A stretch of 64,000 nt of DNA, taken from positions 124,001-188,000 of the forward strand of contig NZ_JAUYRI010000005.1 in assembly GCF_030696885.1 (NCBI RefSeq). The letters run 5' to 3'. The notes under the pieces are model-generated. The model ran no database searches, was not told the origin of the DNA, and worked only from the letters and a program-made list of their open reading frames with translations. How positions within the stretch are numbered: position 1 is the first letter of the stretch; every line of letters begins with the position of its first letter. Both the position numbers and the translations under genes were made by a program. Source of the stretch: Thiobacillus sp. GTDB lineage: Bacteria; Pseudomonadota; Gammaproteobacteria; Burkholderiales; Thiobacillaceae. Below are positions 54,392 through 64,000 of this stretch, piece after piece.

Positions 54392-54449
54392 TTCGGGATT
54401 AGCAGCGATTTGCCCGCTTGCGGGCTTAGTCGAATGGTTAGAGGTTCCA

Positions 54450-55286
54450 TCAGAGGGCGGCTTCCAGGTATTTGCTGTGGCACCAGCCGACGATGTCCAT
54501 CACGCCGTTGACCTCGCCGACGACATCGACCTCCCACCAGAGCCCCCGCTTGGCCAACACCTCGACCTCGGTTGCGGGTGGCAGCGGCGTGCCCGGCAGG
54601 GCCGAGAAGTCCGGGCCGGCGCCGCTCCGCACATAGAGCCGGGCGGTGGTGCGGTAGCGTTCTGCATGGTCGTCGCCGCGTCCCAAGAGGCGCGCGCGTA
54701 CCGAATCGAGCGGGAAATCCGGACCCGGGTCGCGCTTGCGGCCGGGCGCGATGTCGTCGTGCCCCAGCACGTCGGCGAGGCCGTATTGGTTGACCAGGGC
54801 CATGCCGCATTCCAGCGTGGCTTCGATCTGCGCCGGGGTGTAGGCGTGCCAGCCGCAGGGCAGGGTGCCGGGCGGATCGTTGCGGTGGCAGCAGACGGTG
54901 ACTTCACTGTCGGGGTAACTGCGGCGGGTGAGTGGGGAGACCCATTTGCCGCCGCTACGGATCAGGCAGCCGGCATTGTCGAGCTCGATGCCGATGCTGT
55001 GGCGGTTGAGCCCGGACAGGCTGCCCCAGCGCGACTGGCCGGCATGCCAGGCCTCACGGTTGAACGGCACCAGTTGGGTGATTGCGCCGTCGCGCGCGAT
55101 GACCAGGTGGGCGGATACGCGGGATGCCGGGCTGCAGAACCAGGCGACGGTGCCGGCGACGCTGCTGCCGGCGGTGTAATGAAGGATCAGGAAGCGGGGG
55201 GAAATGCTGCTGCCGACATGCGGACTGGCGCGATAGGCCAGCGCCGATCCATCGTTCCGCGCCAGGCGGTGATTGCGTATTTTCAT
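54450..55286 (-). CDS. N-acetylmuramoyl-L-alanine amidase with C-terminal SH3-like domain
   Basis: This 278-residue zinc amidase of the Amidase_2/PGRP fold cuts the lactyl-L-Ala bond of peptidoglycan. Zinc ligands are His36 in LILHYTAGS and a His in VLGHDDIAPGRKRDPGPDF, with the catalytic Glu101 in SIGIELDNAG. Residues after about 205 form an SH3-like wall-binding domain (TARLYVRSGAGPDFSAL to GWCHSKYLEA). There is no obvious signal peptide, so export is unclear and a phage-derived origin is possible. I start at ATG 55286; an in-frame GTG or ATG farther up adds nine residues. It lies upstream of the patatin cluster on the same strand, across hairpin repeats. Confidence 0.88.
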   Translation of the reverse strand: MKIRNHRLARNDGSALAYRASPHVGSSISPRFLILHYTAGSSVAGTVAWFCSPASRVSAHLVIARDGAITQLVPFNREAWHAGQSRWGSLSGLNRHSIGIELDNAGCLIRSGGKWVSPLTRRSYPDSEVTVCCHRNDPPGTLPCGWHAYTPAQIEATLECGMALVNQYGLADVLGHDDIAPGRKRDPGPDFPLDSVRARLLGRGDDHAERYRTTARLYVRSGAGPDFSALPGTPLPPATEVEVLAKRGLWWEVDVVGEVNGVMDIVGWCHSKYLEAAL

Positions 55287-55396
55287 TGTGGTGTCCCCCG
55301 AACGGGTCACCACAACGCGGGGCGGGCAGACGAATCCGGTGTCCGGGGCGGCACGGTGACTGCCCCCACCTTAGGCCATGCTTTTACAGATTGATA

Positions 55397-55412
55397 TACA
55401 ACTTTAGTTGTA
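55397..55412. promoter_or_regulatory. 16-bp palindrome upstream of the amidase gene
   Basis: TACAACT and AGTTGTA are perfect arms around TT. It lies 111 bases before the amidase start and 11 bases after the kinase stop. On the minus strand it overlaps a TTGTAT that could be a -35 box, so it may be an operator. Confidence 0.35.
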
Positions 55413-55422
55413 GATGGCGGGT

Positions 55423-56694
55423 TTAGGCGGGGCGGGCGGCAAAACACTGCGCGCCGTCGCGGGCCAGCAGGGCCGCGCCATACGCGGCTTCGGTGTGGGC
55501 GGCGCGCGCCACCGGCACCCCCAGCAAGCGCTGGCGAATCCGGGTCCAGACCGGATTGCGGGCGCCGCCGCCGGCGGTGTCGACCCGGCGCGCCGGCGTG
55601 GCGCCGAGTTCGGCCAGCAGGCGATAGCCGCGCGCCTCGATGCGGGCGAGGCTTTCCAGCAGGCCGTGCAGGAATTCGGCGTCATCGGGCGGGCGTGGCG
55701 TCAGGCGCGGCGCCAGCGTGGGATCGTTGACCGGGAAGCGCTCGCCGCTGCGCGGCAGCGGCAGATAGTCGAGCGGGCTGGCGACCGCGGGATCGATCTG
55801 TTCACTGAGTGCGGCCAACTGGCGGTCGTCGAAAAACTGCCGCAGCACCGCGCCGCCGGCATTGCTGGCGCCGCCGGCCAGCCAGCGCTCGCCGAACCAG
55901 TGGCTGTAGACGCCGTGTTCGGTCGATTCCACCCGGGTATCGGACAACAGCTTCAGCACCAGGGTGCTGCCGAGCGAGGTGACGGCGTCGCCGCTCCGGC
56001 TCACACCGGCCGCCAGGAAGGCGGCGATCGAATCGGTGGTGCCGGCGTGCACCATGCAGCCGGGATTCACGCCGAGATAGCGCGCGCGGGGCCGGGATAC
56101 GGTGGCGAGCCGCGAGCCGGGCGGCACCGGCACCGGCAGGTAGTCGACGTCGGCCAGGTAGTCGACCCAGGCCGGCCACTTCAGCGCGTCGAGGTCGAGG
56201 CCCATCTTGAGGGCGTTGTGGTAGTCGCTCATGCCAACCCGGCCGGTCAAGAGTCCCGACAACCAGTCGGCCTGGTTGAGGTAGAGCCGCGCGCCGGTCA
56301 GGCCGAGTCGCTTTTTCAGCCACAGTACCTTGGCGAGGCCCGAGCTTGCTGCCGCGGCCGGGTGGCCCGGCGTGGCAGTTTTCGCGATCAGCGCAGCCTC
56401 TTCGACTGCGCGGTCGTCGTTGTAGAGCAGCGGCGGGTGGCGCGGCGCCAGTGTCTCGTCGCAGGCGAGCACGGTACCGGAGGTGCCGTCGAGCGCAATG
56501 TCCGAGAGTTGCGTGCGGATCGCCGGCGGCAACGCGGCGACCAGGTCCCACAGCGCCTCGCGCCAGATGCCGGCGCGTTCATATTCGGCCAGCGTACCGA
56601 AGTCGCGCGCGTCATCGGCAACGACCGCACCTTCGGCATCGATGACGCAACTGCGCGCGCCGCTGGTACCGAAGTCGATGCCGAGAAAAAACAA
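55423..56694 (-). CDS. FGGY-family carbohydrate kinase (D-ribulokinase/xylulokinase-like)
   Basis: This 423-residue cytosolic sugar kinase has LGIDFGTSGARSCVIDAEG at the start as the phosphate-1 loop and ALDGTSGTVLACDE as the second. Further motifs are VNPGCMVHAGTTDSIAAFLA and a C-terminal RRVDTAGGGARNPVWTRIRQ for adenosine binding. It is shorter than most FGGY kinases (about 500 residues) and resembles the compact D-ribulokinase/xylulokinase-like type found in plants and cyanobacteria. In an autotroph it could return free ribulose or xylulose to the Calvin cycle; the substrate is not proven. It stands alone. Confidence 0.85.
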   Translation of the reverse strand: MFFLGIDFGTSGARSCVIDAEGAVVADDARDFGTLAEYERAGIWREALWDLVAALPPAIRTQLSDIALDGTSGTVLACDETLAPRHPPLLYNDDRAVEEAALIAKTATPGHPAAAASSGLAKVLWLKKRLGLTGARLYLNQADWLSGLLTGRVGMSDYHNALKMGLDLDALKWPAWVDYLADVDYLPVPVPPGSRLATVSRPRARYLGVNPGCMVHAGTTDSIAAFLAAGVSRSGDAVTSLGSTLVLKLLSDTRVESTEHGVYSHWFGERWLAGGASNAGGAVLRQFFDDRQLAALSEQIDPAVASPLDYLPLPRSGERFPVNDPTLAPRLTPRPPDDAEFLHGLLESLARIEARGYRLLAELGATPARRVDTAGGGARNPVWTRIRQRLLGVPVARAAHTEAAYGAALLARDGAQCFAARPA

Positions 56695-56796
56695 GGTTAG
56701 GACCTGTTAATGCTGCACGCCTGCGACGGGGCCGCTTCGGGATGTAGTCCGCGAAGCGAGAGGCCACGCAGGTGCGAAATCAGCATGATCAGCCAC

Positions 56797-57216
56797 TTAG
56801 CCGCGAGTATTCGACTGGTGTTCGAATTGCGTGAGGTCGACGCGCGGGGCCGGCTTCCAGCCTTTCTTGTGGTGTTCGGCCACGACATTGGTAAAGATGC
56901 CGCCGCGCACATAGAACTTGGCGGTCAATCTCATAAACCGGGGCTTGGTCGCCTTGACCAGGTCGTCGAGGATGCGGTTGGTGACGTCTTCATGAAAATG
57001 CCCTTCCTCGCGGAAGCTCCACATGTAGAGCTTCAGGCTCTTCAGTTCGACGCAGCTTTTGTCGGGGATGTAGTCGAGGATCAGCGTGGCGAAATCCGGC
57101 TGTCCGGTCTTGGGGCAAAGACACGTGAATTCAGGGACTTCCATATGGATGTGAAAGTCACGTCCAACTTTGGGGTTGGGGAAGGTTTCCAGGATCTTGG
57201 CGGGCGTGGAGGGCAT
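56797..57216 (-). CDS. queF: preQ0 reductase (NADPH-dependent 7-cyano-7-deazaguanine reductase)
   Basis: QueF reduces preQ0 to preQ1 in queuosine synthesis for tRNA. It has 139 residues, the short single-domain type. The catalytic Cys34 lies in [13 protein letters not shown] and the conserved Asp41 follows. The family block [20 protein letters not shown] covers 57-76. I start at ATG 57216 ([10 protein letters not shown]); the longer frame from 57270 adds 18 unlikely residues. It is divergent from smc. I saw no clear preQ1 riboswitch in the leader. Confidence 0.94.
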   Translation of the reverse strand: MPSTPAKILETFPNPKVGRDFHIHMEVPEFTCLCPKTGQPDFATLILDYIPDKSCVELKSLKLYMWSFREEGHFHEDVTNRILDDLVKATKPRFMRLTAKFYVRGGIFTNVVAEHHKKGWKPAPRVDLTQFEHQSNTRG

Positions 57217-57334
57217 ACGGGGCTCGGTGTAGAATGTGGCGAAAATCAGAACGCCGCTTGCCACCTGCATGCATTAAAAAAGCGGCGGCGCGTTCATCAG
57301 ACGACACTTATTATAAAAGCTTAGGTCCGCTGTC

Positions 57335-60300
57335 TTGCGTTTAACCCACATCAAACTTGCCGGTTTCAAGAGTTTCGTCGATCCCACTGTCATCCCCGTC
57401 CCCGCGCAGCTGACCGGCGTCGTGGGGCCGAACGGCTGCGGCAAGTCGAACGTCATCGACGCGGTGCGGTGGGTACTCGGCGAATCGTCGGCCAAGCACC
57501 TGCGCGGCGAAACCATGCAGGATGTCATCTTCAACGGATCGGGCACGCGCAAGCCGGCGTCACGCGCGTCGGTCGAACTGGCGTTCAACAACGAGCTCGG
57601 CCGCGCCGCCGGCCAGTGGTCGCAATACGCCGAGATCTCGGTCAAGCGCGTGCTCGACCGCAGCGGCGACTCCACCTACTACATCAACAACATGCGGGTG
57701 CGGCGGCGCGACGTTGCCGACCTCTTTTTGGGCACCGGCGTCGGTGCGCGCGCCTACGCGATCATCGAGCAGGGCATGATTTCGCGCCTGATCGAGGCCA
57801 AGCCGGAAGAACTGCGCGGCTATCTGGAAGAGGCCGCAGGCGTGTCGAAGTACAAGGAGCGCCGCAAGGAAACCGAAGCCCGGCTGAAGGACGCGCGCGA
57901 CAACATGAACCGCGTCGAGGACATCCAGCGCGAACTCAGGACTCAGGTCGAGAAGCTCACCGCGCAGGCCGAAGTCGCCCAGCACTACAAGCAGCTGCAG
58001 GCCGATCTGACGTTTTCCCAGCATCGCCTGTGGTTCGCCAGGAAGCACGACGCCGCCCAGCAGCGCGCGCGCATCGACAAGGATCTGGTCGAGGCACAGA
58101 ACAAGCTGGAAGCCGAAACCGCGCGTCTGCGCCACATCGAATCCGAGCTCGAAACCGCGCGCCAGACCCAGTTCGCCGGGCAGGACACGCTCAATACCGC
58201 GCAGGCCACGTATTACCAGGCGCAGTCCGAAGTCGCGCGCATCGAGCAGACCATGGCGCACCAGAATGCCACCCGCGACCGGCTCTATCGTCAGGTGCAG
58301 GACCTGGGCACGCGGATGGAATCGCAACAGGCGCGCCGAGCCTCGACTGCGGACGCACTGAGCGAAGTCACCGCGCAGCAACCCGGGCTTGAGGCCGCGC
58401 TGACCGACGCCGAAGCCGCCGCGCGCCAGGCCACCGACAGCACGCTGCCGCAGAAGGAAGCCGCGCTGCGCGAGGCACAGCAAGGCGTGGGCGAGGCGCA
58501 GCGCGTGGTGTCGCAGCTCGATCAGTCGCGCCAGGTCGACGAAAACAGCCTCGGCCACACCAAGCGCCAGCTCGAACAACTGGACGCACGCCAGCGCCGG
58601 CTCGCGCAGGAACAGGCGCAGCTGCCGCGCCCGGATGCGGCCGGCCTGGCGCAGAAACAGGTCGAGCTCGAGTCGCTGGCGCAAACACTGGCCACCGCGC
58701 AGACCGGGCTGAAGGACGCCGAGACCGCGCTGCCCGAACTCGACGCCGCCCGTGCGCAGCACACGCGCGAGCTCGAAGCCGCACGCAAGACGCTGCACCA
58801 GACCGAAGCCGAACTCGCCGCGCTGAAGAAACTGCAGGAAAGCCTGAAGGCCGATGAGAAGCTCGGCGGCTGGTTGCGTCAGCGTGGTCTCGATAGCGCG
58901 CCGCGCCTGTGGGAAAAACTCTCCGTCGCCCCCGGCTGGGAAGCGGCGGTCGAAGCGGTGCTGCGTGAACGCCTGCAGGCGGTGGCCGCCGACGCTGCGC
59001 CCGACTGGTTCGCCGATGCGCCGCCGGCCCGGCTCACCGTATGGACCGGGCAGGGCACGGCAGCCGCGGCTGCGCCGGAATCGCTGTCAAGCAAGATCGA
59101 CAGCGACGATGCCGCCGCCCACGCCGCGCTCGCCGACTGGCTTACCGGCGTCTACTGGGCCGACGACGCCGCTGCCGCACGCACCCGCGCGGCGAACCTC
59201 GCGCCCGGCGAATACGCGGTCACCCCCGAGGGCCACCTGTTCACCCGCCACAGCGTCACTTTCCACGGCCCGCACACGGCGGTCGAAGGCATCCTCGCGC
59301 GCGGGCGCGAACTCGAACGACTGGCCAGCGATGCGGTGCGTCTGCGCGACGAGGTGACCACGCTCGAAGCCGCCTACGCCGAGACGCAGCAGCGCTACAT
59401 GGAGCGCCAGCGCGAGGTCCAGGCGCTGCGCGCGCAGACCGGCCAGACGCAGAGCCGCCACCACACCGCGCAGATGGAACTGCTGCGCCTGCAGCAGGCG
59501 GTGGAACGGGTGCAGAGCCGGGCCGCACAGATTGCCCAGGAACTCGACGAAGTCACGCGTCTGCAGACGGCCGAGCGCGCCACGCTCGACACGCTGGAAA
59601 ATCGCCTCAAGGACTACCGAGCGCAAGGCGAAGTTGCCCGCGACGCGCTCTACGCGGCGCGCCAGACGCGCGACCAGGCCGACCGCGCGGTGTTCGAGGC
59701 GCGCGAACTGCAGCGCGCGGCCGAGCGGCGGCATCAGGAAGCCGGCTTCGCGCTGACCACCTGCACCAGCAAGATCAAGGAACTGGCCGACACCCTGGCG
59801 CGCATCGACCAGGAAATCGCCGACGATGAAACCCGTCTGGCGCAGGCGCGCGAAGAGCTGACGCGTCTGCCTGCCGATGCGCTGGACGCCGAACTGCAGC
59901 TCGCGCTGACCGCGCGGACCGAAGCCGAAACGGCGCTGGCCGCCGCGCGCGACGCGCTGGAAGGCCTGACCGCGCAGCTGCGCGGCCACGACGAAGCGCG
60001 CATGGCGTGCGAGCAGGGGCTCGATCCGCTGCGGCGCAGCATCGAGCAGCTGAAGCTGAAAGACCAGGAAGCGATGCTGATGCAGTCGCAGTTCGAACTG
60101 CAGCTGCGCGAGGCGGCGGCCGACGAGGCCAGCCTCGAATCGGGTCTGGCCGACAGTCCCAGGCCGTCGCAGTTGCAGAGCGAGATCAGCCGCCTGCAAA
60201 ACGAGATCGCCGCGCTCGGCGCGGTCAACCTCGCCGCACTCGACGAACTGACCCAGGCGCAGGAACGCGCCGAATACCTCGCCGCACAATGCGCCGATCT

Positions 60301-60832
60301 ATTGGAAGCAGTTACCACGCTGGAAGACGCGATTCGCCGCATCGACCAGGAGTCGCGCACGCGGCTGAAGGAGACCTTCGACACCGTCAACCAGCACATG
60401 GGCGAACTGTTCCCCAAGCTGTTCGGCGGCGGCCAGGCCCGGCTCATCCTCACCGGTGACGAGCTGCTGGACGCAGGCGTCCAGGTGTTTGCGCAGCCGC
60501 CCGGCAAGAAGAATGCCTCCATCCATCTGCTGTCCGGCGGCGAGAAGACGCTGACCGCGCTGTCGCTGGTGTTCGCCATGTTCAAGCTCAACCCGGCGCC
60601 GTTCTGCCTGCTCGACGAGGTCGACGCGCCGCTCGACGACGCCAACACCGAGCGCTACTGCAACCTGGTCAAGGCGATGTCCGACCACACCCAGTTCCTT
60701 TTCATCACCCACAACCGCGTCACCATGGAAATGGCCCAGCACCTCGCCGGCGTCACCATGCAGGAGCCGGGCGTGTCGCGCATTGTGGCGGTGGACGTGG
60801 AAGAGGCGGTGGGGATGGTCGAGGCGGCTTGA
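57335..60832 (+). CDS. smc: chromosome segregation protein SMC
   Basis: SMC is the condensin ATPase for chromosome organisation, here 1165 residues from a TTG start. Walker A GPNGCGKS is at 31-38. Two long coiled coils, rich in Ala/Arg/Gln/Glu, flank a hinge at about 510-630. The ABC signature LLSGGEKTLTALSLV (near 1065) and Walker B FCLLDEVDAPLDD (near 1090) complete the head. Length and order are normal. In many relatives zipA and ligA follow smc; here an orphan antitoxin gene overlaps its end and neither is present. Confidence 0.97.
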   Translation: MRLTHIKLAGFKSFVDPTVIPVPAQLTGVVGPNGCGKSNVIDAVRWVLGESSAKHLRGETMQDVIFNGSGTRKPASRASVELAFNNELGRAAGQWSQYAEISVKRVLDRSGDSTYYINNMRVRRRDVADLFLGTGVGARAYAIIEQGMISRLIEAKPEELRGYLEEAAGVSKYKERRKETEARLKDARDNMNRVEDIQRELRTQVEKLTAQAEVAQHYKQLQADLTFSQHRLWFARKHDAAQQRARIDKDLVEAQNKLEAETARLRHIESELETARQTQFAGQDTLNTAQATYYQAQSEVARIEQTMAHQNATRDRLYRQVQDLGTRMESQQARRASTADALSEVTAQQPGLEAALTDAEAAARQATDSTLPQKEAALREAQQGVGEAQRVVSQLDQSRQVDENSLGHTKRQLEQLDARQRRLAQEQAQLPRPDAAGLAQKQVELESLAQTLATAQTGLKDAETALPELDAARAQHTRELEAARKTLHQTEAELAALKKLQESLKADEKLGGWLRQRGLDSAPRLWEKLSVAPGWEAAVEAVLRERLQAVAADAAPDWFADAPPARLTVWTGQGTAAAAAPESLSSKIDSDDAAAHAALADWLTGVYWADDAAAARTRAANLAPGEYAVTPEGHLFTRHSVTFHGPHTAVEGILARGRELERLASDAVRLRDEVTTLEAAYAETQQRYMERQREVQALRAQTGQTQSRHHTAQMELLRLQQAVERVQSRAAQIAQELDEVTRLQTAERATLDTLENRLKDYRAQGEVARDALYAARQTRDQADRAVFEARELQRAAERRHQEAGFALTTCTSKIKELADTLARIDQEIADDETRLAQAREELTRLPADALDAELQLALTARTEAETALAAARDALEGLTAQLRGHDEARMACEQGLDPLRRSIEQLKLKDQEAMLMQSQFELQLREAAADEASLESGLADSPRPSQLQSEISRLQNEIAALGAVNLAALDELTQAQERAEYLAAQCADLLEAVTTLEDAIRRIDQESRTRLKETFDTVNQHMGELFPKLFGGGQARLILTGDELLDAGVQVFAQPPGKKNASIHLLSGGEKTLTALSLVFAMFKLNPAPFCLLDEVDAPLDDANTERYCNLVKAMSDHTQFLFITHNRVTMEMAQHLAGVTMQEPGVSRIVAVDVEEAVGMVEAA

Positions 60833-60873
60833 GCGTGCGCAAGCGCCCTGCCAAACTGCCAGGCAGTGGTTAC

Positions 60874-61110
60874 ATGAACACGATGAAGATTTCCCTGCCC
60901 GACGCTCTCAAGACCTTTGTCGACGAACAGGTCTCGCAACGCGGCTGCGGTACCCGCAGCGAATACGTGCGCGAACTGATCCGCAGGGATCAGGAATGCC
61001 GTCATTTACGCGGCCTGCTGCTTGAAGGGGCGGCCTCCGCGACGGCTGTCCCCGCAGATGCTGCATATTTCGAGGGGTTGCGTCGCCGCGTGAATGGACG
61101 CGCCGCGTGA
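60874..61110 (+). CDS. orphan ParD-like antitoxin
   Basis: This 78-residue protein has a ribbon-helix-helix N-terminus (MKISLPDALKTFVDEQVSQR then GTRSEYVRELIRRDQ) typical of ParD/CopG-type antitoxins. The C-terminal part AYFEGLRRRVNGRAA normally binds the toxin. I start at ATG 60874, where the RHH begins; a GTG at 60829 overlaps the smc stop. No intact ParE gene follows. Only a 15-codon frame begins in the overlapping GTGA at 61107. Confidence 0.8.
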   Translation: MNTMKISLPDALKTFVDEQVSQRGCGTRSEYVRELIRRDQECRHLRGLLLEGAASATAVPADAAYFEGLRRRVNGRAA

Positions 61111-61154
61111 ATGTCTGGTCCTTCAACCCGCATGTAATTCAAGCGCAGGTCTGA
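61107..61154 (+). pseudogene. possible remnant of a ParE-type toxin start
   Basis: GTG at 61107 overlaps the antitoxin stop exactly as toxin starts do and opens VNVWSFNPHVIQAQV then TGA. The frame is too short to be a toxin. It may be the truncated head of a lost ParE gene; sequence similarity cannot be judged from 15 residues. Confidence 0.3.
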
Positions 61155-61260
61155 ACCCCCATGAGCGCCGATCTGCCCGGCCAGCTCGGCACAGTGGCGC
61201 GGGCGCATAAACACGCGGACGGAACCTGGAGCACGGCTTGATGCGTATTCACGCTGGACG

Positions 61261-61286
61261 TTAATCACGCAACGCGTTACGATTAA
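61261..61286. promoter_or_regulatory. inverted repeat at the higBA promoter (predicted operator)
   Basis: TTAATC (61261-61266) and GATTAA (61281-61286) are complementary arms just before the higB ATG at 61290. The position suits autorepression by HigA. The core is only partly symmetrical. Confidence 0.45.
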
Positions 61287-61289
61287 AAC

Positions 61290-61568
61290 ATGATCCAGTC
61301 GTTTCGCTGCCGCGACACCCAGGCACTGTTCGAGCGCAAGCGGGTGCCTCGCTTCGTCAACATCGAACGTGTCGCCCGGCGCAAGCTGGAACAACTGGAA
61401 TGGACGGAGCGCATTGAGGATTTGCGCATTCCCCCGCAAAACCGTCTGGAAGCCTTGAAGGGCGGCCGCAAAGGACAATGGAGCATCCGCATCAACGACC
61501 AGTGGCGTGTGTGCTTCCGCTTTGAACCCGGACAGGCGCTGGATGTGGAAATTGTCGATTATCACTGA
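61290..61568 (+). CDS. higB: HigB-family mRNA-interferase toxin
   Basis: HigB is a RelE-fold toxin that cleaves mRNA at the ribosome. The 92-residue product has the family pattern: FRCRDTQALFERKRVPRF, IERVARRKLEQLEWTERIED, NRLEALKGGRKGQWSIRIND and QWRVCFRFEPG. The basic and aromatic residues around QWSIRINDQWRV and the C-terminal Tyr-His match HigB. The gene precedes its antitoxin by 12 bases, the reversed toxin-first order typical of HigBA. Confidence 0.94.
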   Translation: MIQSFRCRDTQALFERKRVPRFVNIERVARRKLEQLEWTERIEDLRIPPQNRLEALKGGRKGQWSIRINDQWRVCFRFEPGQALDVEIVDYH

Positions 61569-61580
61569 GGAGCTTGTGCG

Positions 61581-61886
61581 ATGAAGAAACTCTCCCCGAT
61601 TCATCCCGGCGAAATCCTGCTGGAGGAATTTCTGAAGCCGATGGGCCTCAGCCAGTATCGACTGGCCAAGGAAATCGGCGTGCCGCCGCAGCGCATCGGT
61701 GAAATCGTGGCTGGTCGCCGGTCGGTCACGGCTGATACCGATTTGCGGCTGTGCCGGTTCTTCGGTTTGTCCGAGGGCTACTGGCTGCGCGGCCAGGCGC
61801 GTTACGACATGGGAATGACGAAGGATGCGTTGGCTGACGAGCTGGATAAAATCCATCCTTGGTCACCTGATCGCGCTGCGGCCTGA
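61581..61886 (+). CDS. higA: HigA-family antitoxin
   Basis: This 101-residue antitoxin has an Xre-type HTH: IHPGEILLEEFLKPMGLSQY, LAKEIGVPPQRIGEIVAGRR and ADTDLRLCRFFGLSEGYWL, the standard HigA/VapI pattern. It binds HigB and should repress the operon through the inverted repeat before higB. The serS gene follows after a 60-base promoter gap. Confidence 0.95.
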   Translation: MKKLSPIHPGEILLEEFLKPMGLSQYRLAKEIGVPPQRIGEIVAGRRSVTADTDLRLCRFFGLSEGYWLRGQARYDMGMTKDALADELDKIHPWSPDRAAA

Positions 61887-61940
61887 GTGCCGTGGACGAA
61901 ATCTTTCGTGGACAATCCCTTTTTGCTTTAATTGATTTGA

Positions 61941-63257
<1,317 letters not shown>

Positions 63258-63263
63258 ACATGC

Positions 63264-64000
63264 TCAGCCCGGCGTGCCCAGCGCGTCCTCTTTGCTGCCC
63301 AGATTGATCAGCGGGTCGTAGGCCGGTTCGAGCCGCAACAGGATGTCGTAGTAGTTGCGGATGTTCTCGGCAAAGTGGAGCGCTTCGCCGCCGCGCGCGT
63401 AGCCGTATCGCGTGACGTTTGAATAGGTGCCGCGGCTCAGATAGGGCAGCGCTTCCTTGACGTCGGCCCAGCTGTCCGGATTGCCGCCGCGCGCCTGCGC
63501 AATTCGGCGCGCATCTTCCATGTGTCCCTGACCCTGGTTGTAGGCGGCCAGCGCCAGCCAGGTGCGGTCGGGTTCGGCGATGCGAGCCGGCAGCGCGTCT
63601 TTCATCAGGGCCAGATAGCGTGCGCCGCCGAGGATGCTCTGGCGGGGATCGAGACGGTTCGAAACACCCATTCGGTCAGCGGTTTGCCCGGTCAGCATCA
63701 TCAGTCCGCGCACGCCGGTCGGCGAAGTCGCCAGCGGATTCCACTGCGACTCCTGATAACCGATCGCGGCCAGCAGACGCCAGTCGATGCCGGTCAGCGT
63801 CTGCGCTTCCTGGAAATGTCGGCGAAACTCGGGCAGGCGCAGCGGACGGCGCTGCAGGATGCCGAGGATGTCGCTGCTGTCGAGCCGCCTGACATGACCA
63901 AAATAACGTTCATGGATGCGTCGGATGGTGCCGTCCTTGCGCGCCTGTTCGACATAACGCGCGAGCGCATTGCGCATCGCCTGCGAACTGCGGGGCGGCA
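63264..64000 (-). CDS. mltF: membrane-bound lytic murein transglycosylase F, C-terminal part
   Basis: The gene enters from beyond the window end; about 245 C-terminal codons are visible. They cover the end of the solute-binding-like domain (ARKDGTIRRIHERYFGHVRR) and the SLT catalytic domain: LAAIGYQESQWNPLATSPTG with the catalytic Glu, RGLMMLTGQTADRMG and WLALAAYNQGQGHMEDARRI. MltF cleaves peptidoglycan at the outer membrane to 1,6-anhydro ends. Its stop faces that of serS across 6 bases. The frame is open to base 64000, so the true start lies outside; an in-frame ATG at 63977 is internal. Confidence 0.88.
   Translation of the reverse strand, partial: PPRSSQAMRNALARYVEQARKDGTIRRIHERYFGHVRRLDSSDILGILQRRPLRLPEFRRHFQEAQTLTGIDWRLLAAIGYQESQWNPLATSPTGVRGLMMLTGQTADRMGVSNRLDPRQSILGGARYLALMKDALPARIAEPDRTWLALAAYNQGQGHMEDARRIAQARGGNPDSWADVKEALPYLSRGTYSNVTRYGYARGGEALHFAENIRNYYDILLRLEPAYDPLINLGSKEDALGTPG

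Noticed and set aside
57217-57334. preQ1 riboswitch in front of queF
   Set aside because: I could not assemble the expected C-rich loop and A-rich tail pairing; the hairpin with GCCGCCGC is too simple.
61155-61289. second small toxin gene between the ParD-like gene and higB
   Set aside because: No frame longer than about 20 codons with a start; only the higBA promoter region is supported.

Overview
The window is GC-rich chromosomal DNA from a Gram-negative bacterium. Gene content (Kdo activation, LolA, succinylase-branch DapC/DapD, MltF) and gene order (Trm112-kdsB-adk, lolA-rarA) point to a betaproteobacterium. A PPi-dependent phosphofructokinase near a K+-independent H+-pyrophosphatase would suit a Thiobacillus- or methylotroph-like autotroph; that affiliation is inference. 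No rRNA, tRNA or CRISPR array was seen.

Layout. 0-9.9 kb is housekeeping: Trm112-like protein, kdsB, adk, pfp, hppA, lolA, rarA and an HD-GYP phosphodiesterase. 10.0-11.2 kb holds an Xre/RES toxin-antitoxin pair and a degraded copy of the rarA 3' end. 11.4-11.8 kb is a gene broken by two in-frame TAG codons. 11.9-21.2 kb is a defence island of visibly lower GC: GHKL (MutL/MORC-like) ATPase, Z1 helicase, PD-(D/E)XK nuclease and AIPR protein in one overlapping operon, followed by a convergent 5mC methyltransferase and a divergent Vsr endonuclease. 21.3-30.2 kb is mixed accessory DNA: small multidrug export protein, sulfotransferase, a glycosyltransferase-like protein, a small cytochrome c, VapBC, lexA with two SOS boxes, a RhuM-Fic protein, a membrane Mrr-like nuclease and a MOSC protein. 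30.2-38 kb has a PAS-GGDEF-EAL protein, an M48 lipoprotein protease, dapD, dapC, an EamA transporter and a VOC protein with a duplicated 3' end.

38.1-54.3 kb is the most unusual segment: eleven minus-strand genes with gaps of at most 58 bp and several 4-bp overlaps, so probably one operon. In transcription order they encode a membrane patatin, a large c-type cytochrome, a lipoprotein, three more diheme cytochromes (two of them paralogues with a RoxA-like C-terminal signature), a secreted repeat protein, a four-helix membrane protein, a DUF1353 protein, a papain/alpha-beta-hydrolase fusion and a membrane protein with a Pro/Ala linker. An amidase gene lies upstream. I know of no described system with this composition.

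55.4-64 kb returns to core functions: an FGGY kinase, queF, smc, an orphan ParD-like antitoxin, HigBA, serS and the C-terminal part of mltF, which runs off the window.
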